From assembly GCF_004337695.1 (NCBI RefSeq), contig NZ_SJXJ01000008.1:186001-250000 (forward strand): 64,000 bases of DNA, given 5' to 3'. Shown piece after piece: positions 25,719-33,439 of the stretch. A program made the translations under genes and the position numbers. Each line of letters begins with the position of its first letter. Within the stretch, counting starts at the first letter, position 1. The notes beneath the pieces were generated by a model. That model ran no database searches. It was not told the DNA's origin and saw only the letters and a list, made by a program, of their open reading frames with translations. This DNA is from Tenacibaculum sp. M341 (GTDB lineage Bacteria; Bacteroidota; Bacteroidia; Flavobacteriales; Flavobacteriaceae).

Positions 25719-25910
25719 TTAAATTACTCTAACACTAACAGCGTTTAATCCTTTTTTTCCTTCTTTTAGTTCAAACTCAACTTCGTCTCCTTGTCTAATA
25801 TCGTCTACTAAACCTGAGATGTGTACGAAGTATTCTGTTCCTGAGTTTGACTCTGTAATAAATCCGAAACCTTTAGATTCATTAAAGAACTTTACCGTTC
25901 CTTGTTTCAT
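25719..25910 (-). CDS. Cold-shock domain protein
   Basis: A 63-residue single-domain CSD protein binding single-stranded nucleic acid. RNP1 (KGFGFI) and RNP2 (YFVHIS) are intact. I start it at the ATG at 25910, giving MKQGTVKFF, the standard N-terminus; nine extra codons upstream are in frame but do not match the family. Such proteins serve as RNA chaperones. Confidence 0.95.
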   Translation of the reverse strand: MKQGTVKFFNESKGFGFITESNSGTEYFVHISGLVDDIRQGDEVEFELKEGKKGLNAVSVRVI

Positions 25911-26039
25911 TATAAAATGTATTAAATTAAAACGCAAATATAACTTTTAATTGGTTGTTTTAAAGATCTTTTTAGTTTATTTTCAAATATTTACAAAAAG
26001 CAGCTTAGTTTCTTTGTTAGAATGTTAACAAATAGCTTA

Positions 26040-27137
26040 TTAGATTATCTGTTGTTTAGGTATATAATTGTTTGTTTGCTCTATTATAGCGTCTTTGGCA
26101 GCTTTCTTCTTGTGTTTAATCAGTTCTTCGTCATTTTCTAAATCATCAAAAGCTTTCGTATTAATATTAATTTCAGCTTGAATGATTTTTTCACGTTGAT
26201 CTATTTGTTGGTGTGACCATAATTTTACTTCAGATTCTTGATTTTCTAATTTATAATCATATTCACTTTTGCTACTAATTAATTTAGTGAAAATAGGAGA
26301 GGTTTCAATAGCTAAAAACAATAGAAATATAAAAAAAGAAGGAAGCCAAGGAAGTTTATTCAAAGCATTTACCCTAGCCATTAAACCATCAAAATTTGAA
26401 ATTATAGGTTGTGTATTTGTTTCGTTATCTTTTTGTTGTTGAGTTAGAGTAGCAATTTCATTTTCTTTTTGGGTAATTTTTTCATTGTTATTTTTTTTAA
26501 GTTCTGCTAATTCAGATAAAGAAGTATCATGTTTTTCTCTTTTTTCTTTATAAACAGGACCTTTACCTTTTAATTTAGTTCCTTTCCTTCCCTCAGCTTC
26601 TGCAATATATGTTTCGTAAAGTCCATTAGTTTCTTTTTCTTTTTGATCTATTTCAGCTTTTAAGTTTGCAATTTCAGATTGTATTTTAGTAATTTCAGGC
26701 GTATATCTTTCTGCAATTTGATTTTTATTATCAAGAGTCATTTGATTTTTCTCAGTAAGTAATACCTGATTGATTTCTTTTTCGAAAATTTTTAACTCTA
26801 AAGGTTTTGATATAACTACGGCAATGATAATTGCTAAAATTAGTCTTGGTGTAGCTTGGATTAATTCAGAACTAAACTTATCCTTTTTTCTGAGTGTCGC
26901 AACAATATATCTATCTAAGTTAAAAATTAAGAGTCCCCAAATAAAACCAAAGAATACAGAGGTGTATATATTGTCAAATACTGTAAAAAGAGCGTAGCTA
27001 GAAGCTATAAAAGCCATAATTGCTGTAAAGAATACGGTAGCTCCAATTCCAGCAAATTTATTTTGTTCTCCGTTAGAACAATTTTCGATTAAATTTAAGT
27101 CAGCACCAGAACATAATATAAAAAAACGTTTAATCAT
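26040..27137 (-). CDS. DUF4407 membrane protein with long coiled coil
   Basis: A 365-residue protein of the DUF4407 family. The N-terminal ILCSGADLNLIENCSNGEQNKFAGIGATV signature precedes three hydrophobic segments (about 32-60, 62-80 and 97-115). A Lys/Glu/Asn-rich coiled coil spans about 120-250. A fourth membrane segment (about 263-283, LPSFFIFLLFLAIETSPIF) is followed by a charged C-terminal tail. The arrangement puts the coiled coil in one compartment between TM3 and TM4. The function is unknown. It stands alone on the minus strand. Confidence 0.85.
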   Translation of the reverse strand: MIKRFFILCSGADLNLIENCSNGEQNKFAGIGATVFFTAIMAFIASSYALFTVFDNIYTSVFFGFIWGLLIFNLDRYIVATLRKKDKFSSELIQATPRLILAIIIAVVISKPLELKIFEKEINQVLLTEKNQMTLDNKNQIAERYTPEITKIQSEIANLKAEIDQKEKETNGLYETYIAEAEGRKGTKLKGKGPVYKEKREKHDTSLSELAELKKNNNEKITQKENEIATLTQQQKDNETNTQPIISNFDGLMARVNALNKLPWLPSFFIFLLFLAIETSPIFTKLISSKSEYDYKLENQESEVKLWSHQQIDQREKIIQAEININTKAFDDLENDEELIKHKKKAAKDAIIEQTNNYIPKQQII

Positions 27138-27186
27138 TGGAAGTCTTTAATAGTATAAACGATTTTTAACGAGTTATGTTACAAGT

Positions 27187-27211
27187 AAAAGCCCCTTTTT
27201 AAGAGGCTTTT
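27187..27211 (-). terminator. Terminator of the M56 peptidase gene
   Basis: AAAAGCC / GGCTTTT stem with a C/T-rich loop, ten bases past the stop codon of the M56 gene. Confidence 0.65.
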
Positions 27212-27220
27212 AACATTCAA

Positions 27221-28879
27221 TTATTTACTAGTAATATAAATTCGGTTTTTCCCTTTTTTATTTTTTCGAATATCTATTTTGGCAATTTTATCAACATCTA
27301 TTTTTTTAGCTTCTTCTCGAGTAATAATTTTTCCATCCAAGTAGATGTCTGCATCTATATGTTTAGGAATTAGATTCTCTACTTTTTTTGGCGTATGCTT
27401 CTTTTTGTTTTGTGCATATTCTCTGGTAGAAAATTTAATGATTTTTTTATCACCTTTTTCTTTAGATAAAAGATGTAAACCTTTTTGATTCTTAATTAAG
27501 GATTGTATTTTTCTATAAGATACTTTCTTGTCATTAAAATAGAATGTAGCATCTTTATTATCATGAATCAATTCAAGAGGTTTAGGAGGTGGTGGAATAT
27601 TACTAATTTCTCCTTTTCTAACTACTGGTGGTATAGGTTTTGGAGGCGGAGGAATATTAGTAATGTCCATTTCTTTAACCGTTGGTGATTTTGGTTTAGG
27701 TGGTGGCGGTATGTTGGTAATATCACCCTTTTTAACCACCATAGGATTTGGACTCCCTTTTCTTTTAAATTCGCTAATAACTTTTCCGTTTTTATATACT
27801 TTTTCAATAATATGATCAGGTATAACTTCATCAGAAGGAGTTGTTTCACTATTTAATATATTACCATTTTTGTCAACTAATTGACCAAAACGATTAAAAT
27901 ACCTAGTGCCTTCTTCATTTTTAATGTAATATAATGTTTGCTGATTTTTATCATAAAATCCAGTTTCAAACCTATTTGGAATACTATCTGTAGAGGTTTT
28001 AAAATTGTCAATTACAGGTTTGTTATTCTCTTTGGCACTAACTTTTTTAGAAAAAAGTAGTACAAAAGTTAGTAATAAAGGCACTATTGCCAGTTTTTTT
28101 AAAATGATTTTTCGATGTGAACTTTGTTTATTCATCATAAGTAATCTTTTTTTAGTTAATACATAATTCAAATTACTGGCCAAGTAATATTCGTTTTTCC
28201 AACTACTTTTGTCTAATAATAAGTATTGGTATTTAGGTATATTTTTATAGGTTTTAATTACTGAATTGTCAGCAATAAATTCATGATTTAATTTGATTGC
28301 TTTTTTTAGAAGTATTATCAAAGGATTTATCCAGAAGATTATTTGAAATAATTCAATTAGAATAATATCTAAAGTGTGTTTTTGAGTAGCATGAGTTAAC
28401 TCATGATCGTAAAGTTCTTTCTCTATCTCAGCGTTAACGTGTTCTTTTTTATTTACAAAAATATAATTCCAAAATGTATGAGGTGAAATTTTATCCTCTA
28501 CTAAAACAAGAGTTGCTCTGTTTATTTTGTGTTTTGAATTTTTGTTGATTAATGAAATTATTGAAAGTAAGTTTTTAAGAAATCTAACTAAAAAAAGTGC
28601 TGAGATGATTAAATATATGCCTATTAAAACATTCGTATAATCAAAATGATTTTGTTCTATTATTTCCGATTGACTAATATTTATTTGAGAAACAATTAAG
28701 GTATCGTTTTCAATAGCTTTAGTATACATTGTGTAAAACGGAACTAAAAAAGAAAATGGAATACAACCCAATAAATAAAATCGATTGAATTGATGCATTT
28801 TTTCTCGCTCTAAAACCAAATGATAAAAGGCAATAAATAATCCCAAACAAGCGCTTACTTTCAATACATATAAAATCAT
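27221..28879 (-). CDS. M56-family (BlaR1-like) membrane metallopeptidase with TonB-like proline repeats
   Basis: A 552-residue membrane sensor protease. Four TM segments lie in the first 300 residues; the cytoplasmic loop carries the zinc motif HELTH (159-163) and a downstream Glu in LNHEFIADNS (Glu200). After TM4 (near 265) the periplasmic part contains three tandem copies of a 20-21 residue unit with core NIPPPPKP (about 378-433), then two short domains ending with DADIYLDGKIITREEAKKID. No penicillin-binding sensor domain is present, so it is not a beta-lactam receptor of the usual kind. It overlaps the BlaI-family repressor by four bases. The expected role is cleaving that repressor on an envelope signal. 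Confidence 0.88.
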   Translation of the reverse strand: MILYVLKVSACLGLFIAFYHLVLEREKMHQFNRFYLLGCIPFSFLVPFYTMYTKAIENDTLIVSQINISQSEIIEQNHFDYTNVLIGIYLIISALFLVRFLKNLLSIISLINKNSKHKINRATLVLVEDKISPHTFWNYIFVNKKEHVNAEIEKELYDHELTHATQKHTLDIILIELFQIIFWINPLIILLKKAIKLNHEFIADNSVIKTYKNIPKYQYLLLDKSSWKNEYYLASNLNYVLTKKRLLMMNKQSSHRKIILKKLAIVPLLLTFVLLFSKKVSAKENNKPVIDNFKTSTDSIPNRFETGFYDKNQQTLYYIKNEEGTRYFNRFGQLVDKNGNILNSETTPSDEVIPDHIIEKVYKNGKVISEFKRKGSPNPMVVKKGDITNIPPPPKPKSPTVKEMDITNIPPPPKPIPPVVRKGEISNIPPPPKPLELIHDNKDATFYFNDKKVSYRKIQSLIKNQKGLHLLSKEKGDKKIIKFSTREYAQNKKKHTPKKVENLIPKHIDADIYLDGKIITREEAKKIDVDKIAKIDIRKNKKGKNRIYITSK

Positions 28880-29247
28880 TTTTTCTGCTTTTTAATTTGT
28901 TTGTCAATTATTTCACGTAATTCTTCTAGTTCGGTAACAGATAAATCTGTAGCTGAGGTAAAGAAAGAAGCAAATTGAGAAGCTGAATCGTTAAAAAAGT
29001 TTTTAATTAAACCATTCACATGCTTAGAAAAGTAATCGGATTTTTTTACTAGTGGATAATATTGTCTCGACTTACCAAATAATTCAAAGCTTATAAACTC
29101 TTTATCTTTCATTCTTTTTAATAAAGTAGCTACAGTTGTAGAAGCAGGTTTAGGTTCAGGAAACTCATTTAATAGGTCTTTCATAAATGCTTTTTCTAAT
29201 TTCCATAAATACTGCATTATTTGCTCTTCTGCTTTTGATAATTTCAT
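28876..29247 (-). CDS. BlaI/MecI-family transcriptional repressor
   Basis: A 123-residue winged-helix repressor. The N-terminal LSKAEEQIMQYLWKLEKAFMKDLL and the recognition region TTVATLLKRMKDKEFISFE are typical of BlaI/MecI. The C-terminal helices (residues 80-123) form the dimer region, including the site that BlaR1-like peptidases cut. It precedes and overlaps the M56 gene, and two near-identical operator sites lie upstream, so the pair is probably autoregulated. Confidence 0.93.
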   Translation of the reverse strand: MKLSKAEEQIMQYLWKLEKAFMKDLLNEFPEPKPASTTVATLLKRMKDKEFISFELFGKSRQYYPLVKKSDYFSKHVNGLIKNFFNDSASQFASFFTSATDLSVTELEELREIIDKQIKKQKK

Positions 29248-29274
29248 CTGATCTCAATAATATTATTATTCTTG

Positions 29275-29318
29275 CTCTACAAATGTAGAAATAAAATTTT
29301 AATTCTACAAATGTAGAA
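29275..29318 (-). promoter_or_regulatory. BlaI double operator overlapping the promoter
   Basis: Two palindromic sites, TCTACAAATGTAGA at 29276-29289 and TTCTACAAATGTAGAA at 29303-29318, match the TACA-n2-TGTA BlaI/MecI operator. Read on the minus strand, the upstream site supplies TTTG (29311-29308) and the downstream site supplies TACATTTG (29287-29280), separated by exactly 20 bases, which is the Bacteroidota -33/-7 promoter geometry. Each operator therefore covers one core promoter element. Confidence 0.85.
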
Positions 29319-29334
29319 GTTAAGCGATTTAAAA

Positions 29335-29366
29335 AAACTCATACTAATTAAACAGTATGAGTTTTT
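29335..29366 (-). terminator. Terminator of the first DUF3857 gene
   Basis: AAACTCATACT / AGTATGAGTTT stem with an 8-base loop and T-runs both ways, 25 bases beyond the stop of the DUF3857 gene at 29391. Confidence 0.8.
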
Positions 29367-29390
29367 ACCAATAAAGAATTATTGAAAGGT

Positions 29391-31346
29391 TTATTCTTGT
29401 TTGGTGTAATGTATAAAAGCTTCTTCAGCTTTAATTATTTTATTAAAATACTCTTTTAAATATTCGTATTCTAGGCTATGATATGCTTCTTTATTTAGTG
29501 AGTATTTAAAATATATAGTTAATCCATCAGCTGTTTTCTTGCTATTTAATAGTAAGCGTCCTCCTTTGTTAGGTAATGAAACGGCTGTGTTTTCAGGGTA
29601 TTTGGTTAAAGTATATCCTTGAGGAGTTTTTATATCTATAAAGTAAGACTTAGACCATTTATACCCGAAATTTACAGGATAGTTACGCTCTTTTAGCTTG
29701 AAAGGATTCTTGGTAATTCTATCAATAACAAAAGGATTTATTTTAAATTTAGTTGAGCTTTTTTCAATTTCAGAGTCTGGAACATTGAAGTTGTAATTAA
29801 TTTTAAAATCTTTAGGATCTTTAGTGTTAAATTTAAGACTGTCAATTTCTAAATCAGGATAAGTTTCTTCAATTTCTTCCCATAATTTTTCGTCACCTAT
29901 TTTGCTAAGTTTGGTTCTTTTGTTTAGTGCAAAATAACCTTTATACGATTCTTGAATACTTCCAAAAGGATTTAATTCTTCATCGAATTTAAATATCACT
30001 TTTTTAGATGTGGACGAATAATATTTAGGTGAAACAGTTTGCCATTCTCCTCCTTTTTTAAAATCCAATAATCTTCCTTCACCATTTAAAGTTTTAAAAG
30101 GAAGTTCTCCGAACAGAAGGTTTTTGTTTGAAATATCTAACAAATAATCTTCACCGTTAACTGTAGTTTTAACAATAAAATAATTAAAGTCGTCAGTAGT
30201 AGGGTGTAGTTTTGTAACCATTCCGTTTTTTCTAGTTGAAAGCGCTATGATGTGGGCATCAATATCTACAGCTTTTAAAGTATTAAAAAGGATTAGGTTT
30301 AAAGCATCTACACTACCAGTTTTGCTCTCATAAGATTCTTTAACTCTAAGTTTAGTACTTCTATGTTTTTCATTCCAAGTTAATGTATTTTGAAGATGTT
30401 TGAAAATCGCTTTTACTTTTACTAGTTTATCTTCTATAGAAAAAATTTCTTGAGGAAGTTTTTTTCTGAAATAATTCTTTTTGGAGGTTTGATTATCTAG
30501 GAAGTACTTTTTTAAAGTTCTATCTGCATCTTCCCATGTTGTTACATAATCATTAACTCTACCATCAATATGAGTATACGATTCGAGTTCAAAAATTAGT
30601 CTAGACATGTAGTTTTTAGAAGCAAGCATGTAATCTTCTTTTTTAAAAGCAGGCACAGAGTCCATACCAAATTTTAAGTCTAAACAATCGCCCGTTTTTA
30701 TACCAGGTATTTCAAGACATAGTCTTTTGATATTACTTTCTTCTCTGTCAAGTTTTTGAAAACCATTTATTCGAATGTTATATTTCCAATTCCCCGGAAT
30801 CAAAGCGGTAAAATCACTTTTTATTTTTGGAATTGATGATTGAAAATACCAATCATCAATTGAGTGTCTGTATGGAGAAAAGACACTATATGAATATTCT
30901 ATAACACTTCCGTCTTTTACGTTAGGTAATGTAAAACTCATCTCAGTCCATAGATCAGTATTCTTTTTTTTATATATTTTATCTTTAGTTAGATAAATCT
31001 TTTTTACGTTGCCTTCTTCGTTGGTATAAGAAATCGCTTTAATGTATTTAACATATTCATTTTTATATAAATCGATAGTAATTGTAGCTCTATCTATTTC
31101 TGATTTGTCAAAAAATTTAATACGTTTATATATGTCTCTTCTGAAGTTGTAATTATTTTCTTTATCAACAGAAAAGTGTCCTTTTTCTTCTAAAACAACA
31201 GCTTTAGTAGTAGAATCTTTTTCGTAACTAATCATTTCAATTTCATCACGAGTGGTTTTGTTTAATTCATAACCTTTTCTGGTTTGAGCGTTGACTCTAA
31301 ATAATAAAATTAAAGTAAAAGAAAGAATACAAATTTTTAAATTCAT
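29391..31346 (-). CDS. DUF3857/transglutaminase-like exported protein, catalytic residues lost (paralog 1)
   Basis: A 651-residue exported protein: signal peptide (1-20), DUF3857 domain (about 50-230), transglutaminase-like core (about 275-400) and a C-terminal DUF3858-like region. In the core the position of the catalytic Cys reads KTGSVDALN, so the Cys of the GDC motif is missing, and the His position reads DDFNYFIV, with Asn in place of His. The Asp (YLLDISNK) is kept. It is probably a non-catalytic binding or structural paralog. It is third in a run of three related genes, but a hairpin separates it from the one upstream. Localisation is periplasm or outer-membrane face, inferred. Confidence 0.85.
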   Translation of the reverse strand: MNLKICILSFTLILLFRVNAQTRKGYELNKTTRDEIEMISYEKDSTTKAVVLEEKGHFSVDKENNYNFRRDIYKRIKFFDKSEIDRATITIDLYKNEYVKYIKAISYTNEEGNVKKIYLTKDKIYKKKNTDLWTEMSFTLPNVKDGSVIEYSYSVFSPYRHSIDDWYFQSSIPKIKSDFTALIPGNWKYNIRINGFQKLDREESNIKRLCLEIPGIKTGDCLDLKFGMDSVPAFKKEDYMLASKNYMSRLIFELESYTHIDGRVNDYVTTWEDADRTLKKYFLDNQTSKKNYFRKKLPQEIFSIEDKLVKVKAIFKHLQNTLTWNEKHRSTKLRVKESYESKTGSVDALNLILFNTLKAVDIDAHIIALSTRKNGMVTKLHPTTDDFNYFIVKTTVNGEDYLLDISNKNLLFGELPFKTLNGEGRLLDFKKGGEWQTVSPKYYSSTSKKVIFKFDEELNPFGSIQESYKGYFALNKRTKLSKIGDEKLWEEIEETYPDLEIDSLKFNTKDPKDFKINYNFNVPDSEIEKSSTKFKINPFVIDRITKNPFKLKERNYPVNFGYKWSKSYFIDIKTPQGYTLTKYPENTAVSLPNKGGRLLLNSKKTADGLTIYFKYSLNKEAYHSLEYEYLKEYFNKIIKAEEAFIHYTKQE

Positions 31347-31365
31347 AATTAATAAAAGCTAAAAA

Positions 31366-31389
31366 CATGTATCGATTTTAAGATACATG
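31366..31389 (-). terminator. Hairpin between DUF3857 paralogs 1 and 2
   Basis: CATGTATC / GATACATG stem with an 8-base AT loop; on the minus strand a T-rich tail follows. It suggests that transcription from paralog 2 ends at least partly here. Confidence 0.65.
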
Positions 31390-31407
31390 CTTTTATTATT
31401 GCTTAAG

Positions 31408-33414
31408 TTATTTTTTGATTAATACAATTTTTTCATTTTGCTTAGCTATCATCTCCGAATAAAATTGTTTTATTTGTTGGTAAACGATAGGTGATATTTT
31501 GGCGGAGTTGAATTGTAAAATTGAATTTACTTGGACTCCTTTTTTACCTTTTATAGCTTGAAATTTGAAAAAGCCTAAATTTTCAGGAAGCCCAATAGCC
31601 ATTTGTTCTGGCAAAGATTCAATTTCGTAACCTTCTGGTATGTCAATAGAAATTTTATAGCTTTCTTTCCATGGAGAAACAAAATCTATAGGGAACGATC
31701 TTTTCTCAGATTTAAAAGGATTTTTTTCTCGAGTTAAAAAAAGTAAAGGGTTTATATACAATTTACCATTAATTTCTTCTACCAAGTTGTCAGATGAAAA
31801 CTTGAACATTTGACTTACAGGTTTGCCTAATGTGTTTTTGTTAGATAATTTATAATTGTCAATTTCAATTTCATGTTTTTCTTCTAGGTCAGAAATGATT
31901 TTATCATCATCTAAATTGTTCAATCTCTTTCTTGTTAATAATGCATTTAATTTTTGTTCTTTTTTTCTAACAAATCCTTCCATAACACCTTCTTCATCTA
32001 AAGAAACTTTTATAATATGTTCTTCAGAAGAATGTTGTTTAGAAGTAAGTTTAACCCAAGAAGAATAACCTTCTTTAGTAATTTTTCTTCCATTCCAATT
32101 TAAGGCTCTTGCAGGTAAATTGTTAGGAGAACTGTAAGGTTCTGTAGCATCTAGTAATATATAAGATCCACTTTCTAGTTCTACCATGGCAATCACATAA
32201 TTAAAACCATCAAGTGTTGGAAATAAAGGGATACTATTGGTAATTGAACTAACCAAAACAGGATTTGCTTTTAAACCTGCACTTTGTAACATAGAAGTAA
32301 GTACTAAGTTAACTTCAGCTACATTACCAACGCCATCTTTATAAGCTTTTTTAACGCCTTCGCTTACATATTTTCCATAATTACCATTCCATTTTATTTT
32401 TGATTTTACAAATTCAAAAATTGTTACAGCTTTTTGAATATCGCTTTTAGCATCAGTTAATATGGTAGTTAAATCGTCTTTGTAATAACTTGTTTTTTCT
32501 ATTTCTTTACCAAAGTTGGTAGACTTGTATATCTGTTTACTTACATCTTCCCATGTAGTAGCATAATATTTTGGAGTGCTATTAGGGAATTTAGTGTAAG
32601 ATAATTCGTATTTAATTCCACCTTTATAGGTACGTGGACTCACTAAATAAGGCTCGCTATCAGGAAAAGCAGGAATGTTTTTAGCAAGGTATTTGTCTAT
32701 GTTTTTTGTGTAATCTATTGATGATTTATGAAACGTAGTATTAGTTACATATTTTCCACTTCTTGTTTTAGAGCTAAATGTTATTTGTCCTCTTTTCTTA
32801 GAACTCACAGGAGGAATGCTAAAATATCCTTTAGAAGCTTTTTTAAAGTAAAAATATTCTGGAGCCTCAATAGTTATATCAAGGTTTTTAATAGGAATTG
32901 TATGTTGAAATTGTACTTCATCAATATTGCTTACAAAAGGAGAGCTAATCGTATATTTTAAGTCAATAACGCTACCTTCTTTTACATTAGGAAAAGCTAT
33001 TTTTACAATATTTGTGTTTTTTGAAGTTTCTTCTCTAAAGTAGTGCTCTTTTTTTAGCTTCGTTTTTTCAACTTTACCATCTAAATTATTAAAAGTATAT
33101 CCTTTAATGTTGGTAGCTTTTTCTTTATTGCTATTATTTCTGTATAAACCTATTTCAAAGTTAGCACGATCTAAACCGTCTTTGTTGTATATTTTTATTC
33201 TTTGATGTATTTCAGTGATTAAATTAAAACCTTGTCCTTGGGTATAACTGTAAAAGGTTTTTCTGTATTTGTAAATGTAAGCTGCATTCGCACTAGAGTC
33301 TGTAGGATGCATTTTTTCTTCTAATTCTTCTTTAGATACTTTTCCAAATTTAAATTCTTGAGCATTTACATAGCAAGTAAATAGAATCATTAGTGATGTA
33401 ATGATTTTTTTCAT
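31408..33414 (-). CDS. DUF3857/transglutaminase-like exported protein, catalytic residues lost (paralog 2)
   Basis: A 668-residue paralog with the same layout: signal peptide (1-18), DUF3857, transglutaminase-like core, C-terminal domain. The core Cys position reads KDGVGNVAEVNLVL (no Cys), the His position reads LDGFNYVIA (Asn), and only the Asp in YILLDATEP remains. The losses are at the same sites as in paralog 1, so they probably descend from one inactivated ancestor. It begins 25 bases after the third paralog, consistent with an operon. Confidence 0.85.
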   Translation of the reverse strand: MKKIITSLMILFTCYVNAQEFKFGKVSKEELEEKMHPTDSSANAAYIYKYRKTFYSYTQGQGFNLITEIHQRIKIYNKDGLDRANFEIGLYRNNSNKEKATNIKGYTFNNLDGKVEKTKLKKEHYFREETSKNTNIVKIAFPNVKEGSVIDLKYTISSPFVSNIDEVQFQHTIPIKNLDITIEAPEYFYFKKASKGYFSIPPVSSKKRGQITFSSKTRSGKYVTNTTFHKSSIDYTKNIDKYLAKNIPAFPDSEPYLVSPRTYKGGIKYELSYTKFPNSTPKYYATTWEDVSKQIYKSTNFGKEIEKTSYYKDDLTTILTDAKSDIQKAVTIFEFVKSKIKWNGNYGKYVSEGVKKAYKDGVGNVAEVNLVLTSMLQSAGLKANPVLVSSITNSIPLFPTLDGFNYVIAMVELESGSYILLDATEPYSSPNNLPARALNWNGRKITKEGYSSWVKLTSKQHSSEEHIIKVSLDEEGVMEGFVRKKEQKLNALLTRKRLNNLDDDKIISDLEEKHEIEIDNYKLSNKNTLGKPVSQMFKFSSDNLVEEINGKLYINPLLFLTREKNPFKSEKRSFPIDFVSPWKESYKISIDIPEGYEIESLPEQMAIGLPENLGFFKFQAIKGKKGVQVNSILQFNSAKISPIVYQQIKQFYSEMIAKQNEKIVLIKK

Positions 33415-33439
33415 AATTTTTTATTTAAAATGTTTCGGG

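Noticed and set aside
27221-29247. Beta-lactam resistance sensor (BlaR1/BlaI proper)
   Set aside because: The M56 protein lacks the penicillin-binding sensor domain and no beta-lactamase gene is adjacent, so only the family-level call is made.
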